Assembly (NCBI GenBank): GCA_004298555.1
Contig: SCQM01000078.1
Location: 1-64,000 of the forward strand
From: Actinomycetota bacterium
GTDB lineage: Bacteria; Actinomycetota; Acidimicrobiia; Acidimicrobiales; Acidimicrobiaceae
Direction: 5' to 3'
DNA: 64,000 nt
Shown here: positions 9,245 to 20,315 of the stretch, piece by piece
Position numbering within the stretch: the stretch's first letter is position 1
Layout: each line of letters begins with the position of its first letter
Translations under genes and position numbers: made by a program
Notes under the pieces: generated by a model
Seen by the model: only the letters and a program-made list of their open reading frames with translations
Told to the model about the DNA's origin: nothing
Database searches by the model: none

Positions 9245-12200
9245 TTGTTCTTGTACCTAACCAATGCCGATACCGAACTCCTAACCTTGCGCAGTGTGGC
9301 AGATGACCTCTCCGACGTGGGCATCGAACTGCGAGGCCTGTCTGTATCAGCTGGCAACTGGAAAGAAGCGGCCAATTCGGCCTCTTTGATCTGTGTAAGA
9401 CTGCTAGGGGGCAAGGACGCGTTTCTAGAGGGCCTAGAGTATCTGGCGGCTCTTACAAACGCCAGAAGGATACCGCTCGTTTGTTTCTCAGGCGAGTCTA
9501 TTCCCGATCCGGAACTTGCGCTCTTTTCAAATGTCGCAAGCGGCATAGTCACGCAGGGCTTCGAATACCTGGTTAGGGGAGGCACTGCGAACTATGCGAA
9601 CTTTGTCCGATTCGTCTCTGACACATGCCTCTTAGGCGGTTACGGTTTCCAGACACCGCAAGAAGTGCCCGACGTCGGTATCTTCAAGCCCATTGAACAG
9701 GATGGATCAGCTCCCAGGGTCGCGGTCATTTTCTATAGAGCGCATTTGATTTCCGGGAATACGGTCTTCGTAGAATCTCTTGCAAGGGAGATGGCAGCGC
9801 AGGGGATTAGCGTTTACCCGGTCTTTTGCTACTCGCTTCGCAGCGGTTACGGGGAACGCTCACCAGTTTATAAGACCGTTAAAGAGATCGCTCCAGATGT
9901 AATCGTTACCACGGTCTTGGCTGGCGGATCAATGGATTCGCAAGGACAGACCTGGGATGTATCCGAGATGAAAGAGTTTGGAGTCCCAATTGTCCAGGCA
10001 ATTGTCTCGTCATCAGACAGGGAGAGCTGGCAAAAAAGGAGTTCAGGTCTTGTTCCGCTTGACGTAACCATGCAGGTTGCTATACCGGAGTTTGACGGCA
10101 GAGTGATAACTGTACCATTTTCGTTCAAAGAAGTTGTCGACTCGGACAGCGGCTTTGGCAGTGACATAAGTGCCTACCGGGCCGATCCGGAACGTACTTC
10201 TAGAGTCACCCAGGTCGTGGCACGACTTGCCAGGTTGCGCCACAAAGCCAACTATGACAAAAAGGTTGCTATCGTAATTTCTGCCTATCCCACCAAGCGA
10301 TCCCGTTTGGGAAATGCAGTGGGTCTTGATACCCCAGCGTCAGTAATCGCGCTTCTTCATAGGCTTCAAAACTCCGGTTATCGCATCGACCGGATTCCCG
10401 AGAGCGGGGACGCTCTAATGGAAGAGCTGATGGATACCTTCAATTACGACGTGCCAACGCTGAGTGTCAGCCAGGTTCAAAAGGCGCAGCTGACTCTTTC
10501 GGCACCTGAATACGCAGCTGAATTCGAGAAATTTGGCGAGGAGATCAAAGGCGGCTTGAAGAGGGCGTGGGGAGAGCCTCCTGGCTCTGTTTATTTGGAC
10601 GGCTCCAACTTTGTATTCCCTGGCATCAGCCTTGGGAACGTGTTCATCACGATCCAGCCTCCAAGGGGATTTGGTGAGAATCCGATCGCCATCTACCACT
10701 CGCCGGATCTTGCTCCGACCCATCACTATATGGCCTTCTACCGGATGCTTGACATCAAATACGACGCCGACGCGATTATACACGTAGGAAAGCACGGTAC
10801 CCTCGAGTGGTTGCCAGGCAAGAGCCTGGGGCTGTCTGAGAACTGCTACCCAGATCAGGCTTTGGGAGCTATCCCGCTGATTTATCCGTTCGTGGTGAAT
10901 GACCCAGGGGAAGGCACCCAAGCCAAGAGGCGCGCCCATGCTGTAATTATCGATCACATGGTTCCGCCCCTAACCAGAGCTGACACCTACGACGAACTCT
11001 CAAAGCTCGAATCTCTGCTCGATACCCATGCCCGGTACGCGGGAATGGATCCCTCGAAACTTCCTGGATTGCGCGAAGCGATCTGGGAGGTGCTGGTGGA
11101 TGCCCAAATTGCCAGGGAGCTGCGGCTGGGAGAGCGTCCCGACTTTGAAGACGCCGAATTCGACGTTTTGGTTTCTGAGATAGACGGTTATCTTTGCGAG
11201 ATCAAGGATGCACAGATCAGGGGAGGCCTTCATATTCTTGGTGAGATTCTCGACGGCCAAGCTGAGTTGGATATGATCGCAGCTCTGACAAGGATTGGAT
11301 CAGGGGCTGATCCATCCTTACGCCAGCTGGTGGCCGCTGAGCTTGGGATTGATTTAAAGGCCGGCCATACCAGGCAGATCGACCAGGTCGAGGAGGAGGT
11401 GCAAAGAGTGGTTGGAATTGCGCAGGCTTCCGGCTTCGACCTTCAATGCCTGAAAAAGCTTCCAAAACCGTACCGCAAAGCGATCGAAGAGGTCTGCGTC
11501 AATCTGGTGCCTAGGCTCCGTGCGACTCCCAGAGAACTTGAGGCAGTTCTGGAGGCACTTGATGGAAAGTACATAGCTTCGGGACCTTCCGGCGCACCTT
11601 CGAGAGGGATGGCGCACGTGCTTCCCACCGGACGCAACTTCTACTCTATCGATCCCAAGGCGCTTCCGTCGACTCAGTCGTGGGTTGTGGGTCAAAAACT
11701 TGCCGAGGCAATGGTCGAGAGGTATTTTTCAGAAGAGGGCAGCTATCCCAGTTCGGTCGGGATAGTGGTGTGGGGAACAGCTGCTATGAGAACTGCTGGG
11801 GATGATATTTCCCAAACTCTGGCACTGATCGGTGTGATGCCGGTATGGGATATGCAGACCGGAAGAGTGACCGGCTGCGAACTGATCAGCCGTGGGGAGT
11901 TGGGAAGGCCACGCGTCGATGTGACGCTTAGAATCTCGGGATTCTTTCGTGATGCGTTTCCTCATGTCGTCACGTTTCTTTCCCAAGCCTTTGAATTGGC
12001 GTCGCACAGCCCGGAAGCCGATAACCCTCTTGCCAAAGACGCAAGCTCGCCAAGAATCTTTGGGCCGAAGCCGGGATCGTATGGGTCAGGAATTCTGCCG
12101 CTTATCGAGGCTCGAAATTGGAGATCGAACGAAGATCTGGCCAAGGTGTATCTCACATGGTCGGGATATAGCTATACGTCCAAAAGCTTTGGAAGGTACG

Positions 12201-12766
12201 ATCCGGAGTCCATGATGGCGCGGTTCAAGGGGATCCAGGTGGCTTCGAAGAACCAGGACAACAGAGAGCACGACATTTTTGATTCTGATGACTACATGCA
12301 AGATCATGGAGGAATGATTGCAGCAGTTCGTCATCTATCCGGCAGCGAGCCAAAGTCATATTTTGGAGATTCGGCCGATCCTGGAAGGCCAAAGGTTAAG
12401 TCCCTGGCCCAAGAGGCGGCAAAGGTGGTGCGATCCAGAGTGATCAATCCGAAGTGGATTGAGGCCATGAAGCACCATGGCTATAAAGGCGCTTTCGAGA
12501 TGGCAGCTACGGTCGACTATCTGTTTGGATACGACGCAACTGCTAATATCGTCGAGGATTGGATGTATGAGAAAGTAACGCAGGCCTATGTGGCCGACGC
12601 ATCGGTTAGGAAGTTCTTTGAGCAATCCAACCCTGGTGCGCTCACCTCTATTGCGGAGCGGTTGCTCGAAGCTTCCCAGAGGGGCCTTTGGAACGCTAGT
12701 GAGGAGTCATTGGATGCCATCAGGTCCGCAATGCTCGAAGCTGAGGGCTGGGAGGAGATAAGGTGA
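9245..12766 (+). CDS. cobN: cobaltochelatase subunit CobN
   Basis: Large subunit of the ATP-dependent chelatase that inserts cobalt into hydrogenobyrinate diamide in the aerobic pathway. At 1173 residues it has the usual length. Signatures are [10 protein letters not shown] at the start, the middle block [11 protein letters not shown] with [15 protein letters not shown], and the C-terminal [25 protein letters not shown]. The start is TTG at 9245: an in-frame TAA lies immediately before it, and the ribosome site cgggggga is about 9 bases upstream. The last bases overlap the GTG of the next gene. The presence of CobN suggests the late-insertion (aerobic-type) route. Confidence 0.95.
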   Translation: MFLYLTNADTELLTLRSVADDLSDVGIELRGLSVSAGNWKEAANSASLICVRLLGGKDAFLEGLEYLAALTNARRIPLVCFSGESIPDPELALFSNVASGIVTQGFEYLVRGGTANYANFVRFVSDTCLLGGYGFQTPQEVPDVGIFKPIEQDGSAPRVAVIFYRAHLISGNTVFVESLAREMAAQGISVYPVFCYSLRSGYGERSPVYKTVKEIAPDVIVTTVLAGGSMDSQGQTWDVSEMKEFGVPIVQAIVSSSDRESWQKRSSGLVPLDVTMQVAIPEFDGRVITVPFSFKEVVDSDSGFGSDISAYRADPERTSRVTQVVARLARLRHKANYDKKVAIVISAYPTKRSRLGNAVGLDTPASVIALLHRLQNSGYRIDRIPESGDALMEELMDTFNYDVPTLSVSQVQKAQLTLSAPEYAAEFEKFGEEIKGGLKRAWGEPPGSVYLDGSNFVFPGISLGNVFITIQPPRGFGENPIAIYHSPDLAPTHHYMAFYRMLDIKYDADAIIHVGKHGTLEWLPGKSLGLSENCYPDQALGAIPLIYPFVVNDPGEGTQAKRRAHAVIIDHMVPPLTRADTYDELSKLESLLDTHARYAGMDPSKLPGLREAIWEVLVDAQIARELRLGERPDFEDAEFDVLVSEIDGYLCEIKDAQIRGGLHILGEILDGQAELDMIAALTRIGSGADPSLRQLVAAELGIDLKAGHTRQIDQVEEEVQRVVGIAQASGFDLQCLKKLPKPYRKAIEEVCVNLVPRLRATPRELEAVLEALDGKYIASGPSGAPSRGMAHVLPTGRNFYSIDPKALPSTQSWVVGQKLAEAMVERYFSEEGSYPSSVGIVVWGTAAMRTAGDDISQTLALIGVMPVWDMQTGRVTGCELISRGELGRPRVDVTLRISGFFRDAFPHVVTFLSQAFELASHSPEADNPLAKDASSPRIFGPKPGSYGSGILPLIEARNWRSNEDLAKVYLTWSGYSYTSKSFGRYDPESMMARFKGIQVASKNQDNREHDIFDSDDYMQDHGGMIAAVRHLSGSEPKSYFGDSADPGRPKVKSLAQEAAKVVRSRVINPKWIEAMKHHGYKGAFEMAATVDYLFGYDATANIVEDWMYEKVTQAYVADASVRKFFEQSNPGALTSIAERLLEASQRGLWNASEESLDAIRSAMLEAEGWEEIR

Positions 12767-14634
12767 GAGAGTTTCCCTTTGTGGCGGTGGTCGGGCAGGA
12801 CCAGCTAAAAATGTCTCTTTTGCTAAACGCCATAGACCCAAGGATCGGCGGAGTGCTAATCCGAGGCGACAAGGGATCTGGAAAGTCAACCCTGGCTCGC
12901 GCTCTGGCGGACCTTTTGCCTGATGGCGCTCCGTTCATAGAGGTGCCAGCCGGAGCCACAGAAGATAGGGTCAAGGGATCGGTGGATCTGGCTCAGATGG
13001 TTTCCGACGGAACGGTAGCTTCAACTGGCGGTCTTTTGGCCGAGGCCAACGGTGGCGTTCTGTATGTCGACGAAGTAAATCTCCTTGCTGACCATATCGT
13101 AGATCTCCTTCTCGATGCTGCGGCATCAGGGGTGAACCGCATAGAGAGAGACGGCGTTTCCGCTGTGTTTCCGGCAAAGTTTGTGCTCATTGGATCGATG
13201 AATCCAGAAGAGGGTGAACTCAGGCCGCAGCTATTGGACAGGTTTGGACTCTCGGTCCAAAGTGATGGAATCGTTGATCCGGAATACCGAAGCCTTGCGC
13301 TATTTAGACGGCTCGAATTCGACAGCGACCCTGACTCTTTTTGCAATTCCTTTGACGCCGAAAAAGAAGGCATCAAACAGAGACTTAGTGCAGCCAGAAG
13401 CGCGAATTTAAACCATTCCCTCGGACTTAGCGCGCATATCTCAAAGGAGCTCTTCAAGGTAATAACGCAGTTGTGCATCAGCTATGGAGCACAGGGCTTG
13501 AGGGCTGATCTCACCATGGCTAGAAGCGCGGCAGCTCACGCATCACTTGACGGCCGTTCTGACGTAGAGGCTAGAGACATCGAAGCTGTGGCGCCCCTCG
13601 TATTGTCGCATCGGGCGCGCAAGGATCCGCTGCAGGAGTACGAATCACGAAGCGTCTCCGAGGTGATTGAGAAAATCCAAAGGATGGGTCACGAAGAAGG
13701 CGACGAAGTGCCTGCCTCAAAGTCTGAGGGATCAAGAAGCGATAATGGAGATCTGCCTCCTGACGTCCCCCGTGCTCCTAAAGGGCAAAGTGAGTCTGCG
13801 GGATCAGCTTTGACTTTTGGAAATGGGGGAGTGCAGATAATGGGCGCCGTAACAAATTTGGGTGCAAAGGGGGTCTACTCAGAAAGAGTGGGCGGAGGCC
13901 CAAAGGGGGCGACGCCAATAGGATACCGTAAGAGTGTGGAGGGTGTCGTTGATCGGCGCGGAGTCGGCCTGAATGTGGTTGGAACCCTCACCTCTGCTGT
14001 TACGCGGCGGAGCAGCGAAGCAGAAGTCGCAACAGGCACTTTTGTCGACGCACAAGATATTGTCATGTCGGAGAAAATTGCCAGACAGGGAAGGACGATC
14101 CTTGTAGGACTTGATCTCTCAGGATCGATTGGCATGAATTCCAGAACCGAATTGGCCTCTACGGTGATTGAGTCTCTCCTGCTTGATGCATACCAAACGA
14201 GGGACCGGGTTGGCGTAATAGTGATTGCTGAGGGAACCGCCAGGTTATTGCAGAAACCAACTCGGTCAGTTGAGATTATTAGGGCAAAGCTTGCAACGCT
14301 GGTCACTGGGGGAGTCACTCCACTGGCCAAAGGAATCGACCTGTTAGCGTTGCAAGCCAAAGAATGCAGATTCAAGGGGGAGCACCCGTTTTGTATCCTC
14401 ATCACTGATGGCAGAGCCACCGGCGGCGAATTTGCATTTCAGGAGGCGATTCAGGCTGCTGAGAATTTCAGTTCAGAGGAGATCCAGAGTTGCCTGATCG
14501 ATATCGAGGATTCACAGGTACCAATTGGCCTCGCCGGCAAGATTGCCAAGGCAATGGGAAGCCAAATTATTTCTAATACTGCTTTGTTCGAATTGATTGG
14601 CAGGTCACAACTGCGCGATGCCTTGTTTGGGTAG
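12763..14634 (+). CDS. fused ChlI-ChlD-type AAA+/VWA chelatase subunit, probable motor for CobN
   Basis: A 623-residue protein with an N-terminal AAA+ domain (P-loop GDKGSGKST at 35-43, Walker [11 protein letters not shown] near 105, sensor IGSMNPEEG near 145), a polar linker at about 305-420, and a C-terminal von Willebrand A domain. The VWA domain has the metal-site motif D451-L-S-G-S455 and a late [10 protein letters not shown]. This is the layout of magnesium chelatase ChlI plus ChlD in one chain. Its GTG overlaps the cobN stop and no chlorophyll genes are near, so it most likely replaces CobS and CobT as the ATPase partner of CobN. It is the last gene of the riboswitch-led operon. Confidence 0.9.
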   Translation: MREFPFVAVVGQDQLKMSLLLNAIDPRIGGVLIRGDKGSGKSTLARALADLLPDGAPFIEVPAGATEDRVKGSVDLAQMVSDGTVASTGGLLAEANGGVLYVDEVNLLADHIVDLLLDAAASGVNRIERDGVSAVFPAKFVLIGSMNPEEGELRPQLLDRFGLSVQSDGIVDPEYRSLALFRRLEFDSDPDSFCNSFDAEKEGIKQRLSAARSANLNHSLGLSAHISKELFKVITQLCISYGAQGLRADLTMARSAAAHASLDGRSDVEARDIEAVAPLVLSHRARKDPLQEYESRSVSEVIEKIQRMGHEEGDEVPASKSEGSRSDNGDLPPDVPRAPKGQSESAGSALTFGNGGVQIMGAVTNLGAKGVYSERVGGGPKGATPIGYRKSVEGVVDRRGVGLNVVGTLTSAVTRRSSEAEVATGTFVDAQDIVMSEKIARQGRTILVGLDLSGSIGMNSRTELASTVIESLLLDAYQTRDRVGVIVIAEGTARLLQKPTRSVEIIRAKLATLVTGGVTPLAKGIDLLALQAKECRFKGEHPFCILITDGRATGGEFAFQEAIQAAENFSSEEIQSCLIDIEDSQVPIGLAGKIAKAMGSQIISNTALFELIGRSQLRDALFG

Positions 14635-14710
14635 ATGCTCTGTAGTGCCGCAAGTGGCCATGCCAGACCTGGCATAAATGCCTCGATTTGCTGATTGGCT
14701 CCGCGAAGTG

Positions 14711-14739
14711 TTCAGACAACCCTCTTTAGATGCTATGAT
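14711..14739 (+). promoter_or_regulatory. sigma-70-like promoter of the cold-shock gene
   Basis: A -35 box ttcaga at 14711-14716 and a -10 box tatgat at 14734-14739 are separated by exactly 17 bases. Transcription from here would give a leader of about 115 bases before the cold-shock gene, which is typical of cold-shock mRNAs. Confidence 0.6.
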
Positions 14740-14859
14740 AACTAGTTAGGAAGGGGTAGCCAGTCCGCTTGAACGCTGTCTTAATTGAGGCATCATTCGT
14801 TGGAACTAGGAGTTTCCCTTCTGATTCGCAGCAGTTTTTAAGGAAGGGAGGTCGCCACT

Positions 14860-15060
14860 GTGGCGACCGGTACGGTAAAGTGGTTCAACTCTGAGAAGGG
14901 CTTCGGTTTTATTTCTCAGGATAATGGAGATGATGTTTTCGTTCATTTCAGTGCAATTCAAATGAACGGCTACAAAGGTCTTGAAGAAGGACAGGCTGTA
15001 GAGTTTGGGACGCAAAATGGACCCAAGGGCCTGCAGGCTGTAGACGTACGACTCCTCTAA
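14860..15060 (+). CDS. cold-shock domain protein (CspA family)
   Basis: A single cold-shock domain of 66 residues. Both RNA-binding motifs are intact: KGFGFI (RNP1) near residue 15 and DVFVHF (RNP2) near residue 28. The start [12 protein letters not shown] is canonical. These proteins bind single-stranded RNA or DNA and melt mRNA structures. The start is GTG with the strong ribosome site aggaagggaggt. The gene stands alone with its own promoter and long leader and is followed by a stem-loop, so it is a monocistronic unit. Confidence 0.96.
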   Translation: MATGTVKWFNSEKGFGFISQDNGDDVFVHFSAIQMNGYKGLEEGQAVEFGTQNGPKGLQAVDVRLL

Positions 15061-15095
15061 GCATTTGAAAATTCAATAATTGCGAGGAGAAGTTG

Positions 15096-15136
15096 AGGCA
15101 AGCTGAACCAGTAATAATCTGTATTCAGCTTGCTTT
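15096..15136 (+). terminator. stem-loop after the cold-shock gene
   Basis: A perfect 10-bp stem (gcaagctgaa at 15098-15107 and ttcagcttgc at 15124-15133), extendable by a G-T and an A-T pair, encloses a 16-base loop. A short T run follows. It lies about 37 bases after the stop codon. The T tract is weak, so efficiency is uncertain. Confidence 0.45.
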
Positions 15137-15434
15137 GAGGATTGACTAACTACTTTACCGATTAGCGCATCTGTATTCAGGTGTTGCTGCCGTAGAGTAG
15201 TTTGTCATCGAGTTTCATTGTTCGTTTTCATGAATGCACGCGGCTTGGCCGATGAACCTGGTCAGTATTGGGTCAATGGATCATTGATTGCTGGGTATCC
15301 GACGTCCCGGTCTAAGCCAAGATTGGCTATGGCAACTATGCTGCGTTGCACTTCTCAAAATATTCTCCGTCAAATTGTGGCCTGCCACTTTTGTACGTGG
15401 GCGGCTGCGGAGAATAATCATCTCTGCGTGCCGG
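15137..15434. other. gap, no gene seen
   Basis: Short reading frames exist but none has a recognisable protein or ribosome site. The cold-shock gene and the GH130 gene converge here. Nothing else is supported. Confidence 0.5.
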
Positions 15435-16910
15435 CTAAGTGAGTCTCTCTAACAGCTTTGGGACATCTACGAAGGCGAAGCCAACAGAAGAGTCACTAAT
15501 TCCGTATGGCAGCAGGAGATGGTCTCCATAGGCCATGGCGCCACAGGAGTAGAGGACATTGGGCACGTATCCGTCACGTTCGTTTTCCTCGGGGCGCATG
15601 AGGGGTTCGTCCAAACTTCCAATGATCTTGCCGGGGTCGTCTATATCGAGAAGGACGGCGCCAAGAGCGTATTCTCGCATCGGCCCCACCCCGTGTGTGA
15701 TCAAGAGCCATCCGGCCTCGGTTTCAATTGGTGAGCCTGAGTTGCCGAGTTGAATAACTTCCCATGGCTGAACTGGAGAGTGCAATGTTGAGGGAGTACC
15801 CCAAATTCGTCCGTCGGCAGACGTTGCGATAGCGTTGTTCTCACGGTCCCAGCGCGACAAGGCGAAGAAGAGGCCGTTGATTTTTCTCGGGAAAAGTGCC
15901 ATACCTTTATTTTTTGCGGCCGGCCCTGACAGCTGGCCAATACTGAACCGCTGGAAGTCCCGCGTTTCAATCAGGTTGGGTGTTACTTGCTCACCATCAA
16001 ATGCAGTGTAAGTTGCATAGTAGACCTTTGTACCGTCATCCTCGATGAATTGCACAAAGCGTGCATCTTCGATTCCATGTGATTCCGAAGGGGAATATGG
16101 CCAAAGAATTCGTTCGGAGAGCAAGGTCCCGTCATCGAACTCCACCTCGTAGTTGCATGCTGCAATGCGACGCACTATTTCTTTAAATCGAACACCGCTT
16201 CGCCGGGTATCGCTTTGGTCAGCCAGGTCAGAGAGTGCCGTTTCCAACATATCGTTATCGAAGTGTGCTTGAAGCTGCCGCATCAGGAAGCCGGAGCTAT
16301 CTCTATCGTTACCGGTTTCAGCGAGCTTATCCAGGAAAAGATCCCGGTCATGAATTGCTGGGCTATGGCGCCCAGCCTCAAGGTATCTTCCATGATTGTC
16401 GAGATGGAGGTTATGTCCGGGACCGACAATTCCCGTGCGGAACTCGACACTGGAAATGTGCCCTTCGCCGACAGCTCTTAGGCTCATGATGAATCGGACT
16501 GATCCGGTTTCGACGTCCGACTGGTCGGGATGAGGTACGACTGAAGGATTGAAAAGCGCCGCTGACTCAACTGAAAATTCCTTTGTGAAGGATGCTCCGA
16601 TAAGAAGCTGACGTGCCGCTGTTAGTGTCGTTCCAGGTGACACCCTATGCATGACTCGATTGTAGTTCTCCTGCAGGATTGAATCGAGGTTCCGGTGCCG
16701 CTTTGTGAAACGCTCATGAAGCGTTTCAAGGGTTGCTGTCACAGCTACTTCTGGCAGTGCGAGAAGACGATACAGCACTCCCGTGGCGCGGGACTCGCGG
16801 TCCAAGGAAAGCTCGAGACCTGGGACAAACAACTGGGCTAGCACTCGGGATGTATCAGGATAAAGGCGTAAGTTGGAGCGTGTCACGAGGTCGGCGTTGA
16901 GATTATTCAT
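15435..16910 (-). CDS. glycoside hydrolase family 130-type protein (glycoside phosphorylase-like)
   Basis: A 491-residue protein whose C-terminal ~300 residues form a five-bladed propeller of the GH130 type. Key segments are SHGIEDARFV, TYTAFDG, NKGMALFPRKINGLF, SRWDREN and PIETEAGWLLITHGV. Characterised GH130 enzymes phosphorolyse or hydrolyse beta-mannosides. Members with a long N-terminal extension like this one (about 180 residues) are common in actinobacteria and often lack an assigned substrate. It is the last gene of a three-gene minus-strand operon. Its ATG overlaps the upstream gene by eight bases, which suggests translational coupling. The protein has no signal peptide and should be cytoplasmic. 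Confidence 0.83.
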   Translation of the reverse strand: MNNLNADLVTRSNLRLYPDTSRVLAQLFVPGLELSLDRESRATGVLYRLLALPEVAVTATLETLHERFTKRHRNLDSILQENYNRVMHRVSPGTTLTAARQLLIGASFTKEFSVESAALFNPSVVPHPDQSDVETGSVRFIMSLRAVGEGHISSVEFRTGIVGPGHNLHLDNHGRYLEAGRHSPAIHDRDLFLDKLAETGNDRDSSGFLMRQLQAHFDNDMLETALSDLADQSDTRRSGVRFKEIVRRIAACNYEVEFDDGTLLSERILWPYSPSESHGIEDARFVQFIEDDGTKVYYATYTAFDGEQVTPNLIETRDFQRFSIGQLSGPAAKNKGMALFPRKINGLFFALSRWDRENNAIATSADGRIWGTPSTLHSPVQPWEVIQLGNSGSPIETEAGWLLITHGVGPMREYALGAVLLDIDDPGKIIGSLDEPLMRPEENERDGYVPNVLYSCGAMAYGDHLLLPYGISDSSVGFAFVDVPKLLERLT

Positions 16911-17928
16911 AAAACTCTTTCAGTAGTGAGCGGCCCTGTTGCAAAGCCGAAAGTGCCGCCAGGGTCGACTCGGCACCTTGATTTTCGTTGCGGCCATTTG
17001 GCTCGAGGCCATCGCAGCATCCTCCGCCAAATGGATCGTAAAGGGGTGTGTTTCCATCATTGAAGCCAAGGAACCACTTGATTGCCAGTTCAAGCCCATT
17101 GGCCCATCGGAGGTCTCGTGTGACCTTAAATGCCCTGGCGCAGGCATCTGCAAGCGCCGCAACCTCTATTGGTTGCTGATCGAAGGCAGGGGAGATATTA
17201 TTTGGTCCGCGGCCTCCGACCGGAGTGACAGAGAGATGTCCGTTACACGTTTCAAGGTCGAGCAGCCAGCCCAAAAGAAGTAGGCCATCTTCTTGAAGCG
17301 CGGCGTCATTTAGTGCAGTTCCTGCACCCAGCAGGACATCGGGCAGAATCGCGTTTGCATATTGCAGTCGGTCCTCAGGCCAAGGCCAGGACTTTGAGGA
17401 GCGCGGCCGGCCCACGCGCTTTGCTGTATCCTTCAGGAGTGAGATCGCTTCGCGATGGCGGGGGATAACCTGAAGCACCTCGATTGCACCCAATGCAGCG
17501 AATGCCATTGAGCGCAGCCAGGGAGACCGTTGAACGGCACCAAGGGTAAAGGCTTGGAGTGCCGCTTCGCCGGGTTCAACTTCCGAATTGGCGGAAACGT
17601 ATGTTCCTAATCCCCAAAGTGCGCGTCCCCAGCAGTCCTCGACCGAAGGCTGATCCTGCCAGAGGCGATTGAGGCCGAGGCGGTTGTGGAATTGTCCCTG
17701 CCTATCTTGTGCGCTGAGCAGAAACGACAGGTAAACATCCCGTAATCTATGCTGTCCTGTATTCGTCAAAAACGCCGGATCCCTGCTTACAACTATGAGG
17801 GCGCGCGCCACGTCATCAACGCAGTAGCCGTGGCTGGAGCGGGGAATTGTGCCTTTTGCGTGTTCAAAGAGCCCTTTGTCGTCGGTAAGGCGGCTTAGGT
17901 GCGCAAAAGAGGGATTGGGGAACCTCAT
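16903..17928 (-). CDS. alpha/alpha-toroid (six-hairpin glycosidase-like) protein
   Basis: A 341-residue helical protein with repeated Trp/Gly-rich helices such as WGRALWGLGTY, SWPWPEDRLQYANAILPDVLL and GRGPNNISPAFDQQPIEVAALADA. The pattern suggests an alpha/alpha toroid as in many glycosidases and epimerases. I cannot name a catalytic pair. I chose the ATG at 17928 because it overlaps the stop of the glycosyltransferase gene by four bases; a longer frame reaches 17997 but would sit inside that gene. Proteins of this type regularly lie between a glycosyltransferase and a GH130 gene. The trio probably builds or remodels one oligosaccharide or storage glycan. Confidence 0.75.
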   Translation of the reverse strand: MRFPNPSFAHLSRLTDDKGLFEHAKGTIPRSSHGYCVDDVARALIVVSRDPAFLTNTGQHRLRDVYLSFLLSAQDRQGQFHNRLGLNRLWQDQPSVEDCWGRALWGLGTYVSANSEVEPGEAALQAFTLGAVQRSPWLRSMAFAALGAIEVLQVIPRHREAISLLKDTAKRVGRPRSSKSWPWPEDRLQYANAILPDVLLGAGTALNDAALQEDGLLLLGWLLDLETCNGHLSVTPVGGRGPNNISPAFDQQPIEVAALADACARAFKVTRDLRWANGLELAIKWFLGFNDGNTPLYDPFGGGCCDGLEPNGRNENQGAESTLAALSALQQGRSLLKEFYE

Positions 17929-19313
17929 GAGGGGACTAATCGCGCAATGACCAAACGTGCCGCTACCGCCCGATAGCGCTTTGCCACTGCGCCCCACCGG
18001 AGGGCAGGAGCCTCGATTGCCGCATGATTGGCCATGTCTTCTGCAAGTCCCGGCTCAGTTAGTATCCGACGCAATGCTGAGGCAATTCCTTCTGGATCTT
18101 GCCGTTGGACTATGATTCCAGAACCGCTAGTCAACAGCTCGACGGCATGTGGAAAACCTGTCGACACAACCGGCCGACCGGCCGCGATTGCTTCGATTAG
18201 AACACCCGACGTAACCTGGTCCGGAGAGTCATAGGGTAACAGTACGACGTCAGCGCTCTCGACCAGCCTGGCCAACTCTGCGAGTTCGAGATAACTTGGG
18301 TCGATATCTACAATATCTGTGACCTCATTCCTCAGGACACGTGCAGCTAGGCTTAGCCTGTACTCCTCGCCATCACGTTCCAGGACCTTAGGGTGGGTTT
18401 TGCCGATCACAAGATAGTGGGGTTTTAGATCACGCAGGCTTGACATGGCATCGATAGCCCACTCGATGCCCTTTCCCGGGCCGAGAAGACCCCAGGTCAG
18501 GATAATCGGGCGGGTATTGGCGGAGTTTACACGGTCATGAACGTGGCGGGGATTTAGAAAGGTGCGGTGGTCGATAGCTCCGTGGGGAATCACTGTGATC
18601 TTTTCCGGGTCGACACCGTAGTTCTGGATTAAGCGGAGTTTTGCAGTCTCAGTCATTGTAACCACCAAATCACTGACACTGACAAGCCTGTCTAGAATAT
18701 TGCGCTGCCTTGGTGTTGGATCCAGTAGAACTGTATGTGGGACCAATACTGATGGGACGGTGAGGGACTCTGCAATTTTTAACACGTCTTCACCATCTGC
18801 GCCCCCGTAGATTCCGTACTCATGTTGGATAACCACGACGTCATTGAGATTCAAGATGCTTATAACGGATTCGGTACTGGCGTCTGATCCATTGACCAGA
18901 TTTGTGATGACTTCTGGTCGGTCGCGTTGTGTCTCAGAATTGTCTCGTACTCTCACGATTGTAACGTTGCACGATATTTGACTGAGTTGTTCATAAAGTG
19001 CAGAAGTAAACGTCGCTAATCCACACTGCGTAGGAGGATAAGTGCTCAGCATCGCAATGGAAGGAGAAGCTATAGGGCTGATTGGTTCAAAATGGACTTT
19101 TGTGGCAGATGCCGGGAAGTCAATTTCTTGAGGGTGATTCACAAAAGAACCAAGATTCCACCATCTGAATGCGTGATCGAAGATAAAGCTTGAAGTGTGG
19201 TTAGCCGAGGTCGGACAACTAAATGGTGAGACTTGCCTCGGGAGACTATGGAGACTGTTATCAATGTGGCCATTTTTTCGCTGGCTGTTGAATGGCGAGG
19301 TTGGGTGACGCAA
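17925..19313 (-). CDS. GT4-type glycosyltransferase
   Basis: Two Rossmann-like domains of the GT-B fold. The N-terminal domain begins at MLSTYPPTQCGLATFT. The C-terminal donor-binding domain carries TWGLLGPGKGIEWAI, LLPYDSPDQVTSGVLIEAIAAGRPVVST and an E-x7-E-like GVLIEAIAAG region typical of retaining GT4 enzymes. The acceptor and sugar donor are unknown. The frame reaches a TTG at 19313, but the first ~70 residues are Ser/Pro/His-rich and unlike the family. The true start may be the GTG at 19142 or the ATG at 19052. It leads the operon with the toroid protein and the GH130 protein. Confidence 0.8.
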   Translation of the reverse strand: MRHPTSPFNSQRKNGHIDNSLHSLPRQVSPFSCPTSANHTSSFIFDHAFRWWNLGSFVNHPQEIDFPASATKVHFEPISPIASPSIAMLSTYPPTQCGLATFTSALYEQLSQISCNVTIVRVRDNSETQRDRPEVITNLVNGSDASTESVISILNLNDVVVIQHEYGIYGGADGEDVLKIAESLTVPSVLVPHTVLLDPTPRQRNILDRLVSVSDLVVTMTETAKLRLIQNYGVDPEKITVIPHGAIDHRTFLNPRHVHDRVNSANTRPIILTWGLLGPGKGIEWAIDAMSSLRDLKPHYLVIGKTHPKVLERDGEEYRLSLAARVLRNEVTDIVDIDPSYLELAELARLVESADVVLLPYDSPDQVTSGVLIEAIAAGRPVVSTGFPHAVELLTSGSGIIVQRQDPEGIASALRRILTEPGLAEDMANHAAIEAPALRWGAVAKRYRAVAARLVIARLVPS

Positions 19314-20315
19314 TTTAATAGAGTTGGTCCGGAGCCTTTTTGTTGTCGATCCTGAAGTATGGTTTTGCTGGCTTGTAATCGGTCTTGCTCATCAAAATCC
19401 ATTTGAAAATATCCGCGGGTTTGACGGCCGTTGTGAGAGCCGGCGTGTTTGCCAACGGCCCGATCCTGTAACGGCAAGGTGGACCTGATTCCGATGGTTT
19501 CTTTCCGAAAAAGCGGGTTGGCTGGCTTGCGTATGGTAATACCTCTTTGGCAGAAGGTGATCGAACGATTTAAAGGTGGTAATGCTTGATAATCGGGGGG
19601 GCTCATGAATAAAGTCTAGTCTTACGAGGGGTTTTCCGGGGAGTAGAGTTGGGATAAACGGCTAAAGAGGCAAATTGTTTGGGAAATGGCGAGATGAAGA
19701 TGCCCGGCCCTTCAGTGGTGTGTCTTTAGAAGGCTCATAATTACACGAGCAGGCATCATGTTAAGCCATGCCCGCCACCGCCCGGGTGCCACCGCACTGC
19801 AGAGCCCGTATGGATCAGATGGCCATAAGTGACCTCTGGCAAGTTTTGCATGACACGGTTCCGTATTCGAGCTTCTTGCGACCTACGTTGGACTTAAGGG
19901 ATCTGCGAGTACCTGCTTTGCCTAAAAGATATCTGACATGCCCAGCGGTATGGCGAGCCAGAGTTACGCCGACTGCGTTTCTATTTGCCAAGTGTCGGTC
20001 TGATTCCTGGAGTCGCCGTCTTGTCGGGGTGATTAAATCAAATATCCGAGTTGCTGAGCTCCAGCCGCGAAATTCAATGTTCTTGATGCTGAGATGCACG
20101 GTAATGGGCAGAGACGACCGCAGTCACTGGAGTTGCGAGATTTTTGATAGTACACGATCTGAAATTACCACTGCGCGAACGCTTCTTACAGTGAAATCCG
20201 ACCACTGCAGGGAAAATATAACTCTATGGCTGTCAGCTGAAGTGGAATTCCCACTAGTCACAGCAATTGTGATGCTTCCAAAATTAGAAATAGCTACAAA
20301 TGCATTATTTTGTGG
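19314..20315. other. 1-kb stretch without a supported gene
   Basis: No frame here gives a recognisable protein. The longest, on the plus strand from 19768, has an irregular composition and no ribosome site. An 8-bp inverted repeat (ggccgttg at 19426-19433, caacggcc at 19453-19460) is present. The stretch turns A/T-rich towards the promoter at 20316. It may contain eroded genes, but I cannot identify any. Confidence 0.45.

Noticed and set aside
15218-15442. A 74-residue plus-strand frame after the cold-shock gene
   Set aside because: It runs into the GH130 stop on the opposite strand and has no domain or ribosome site.
19139-19606. A 155-residue minus-strand frame upstream of the glycosyltransferase
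   Set aside because: It overlaps the glycosyltransferase N-terminus in another frame and shows no family pattern.
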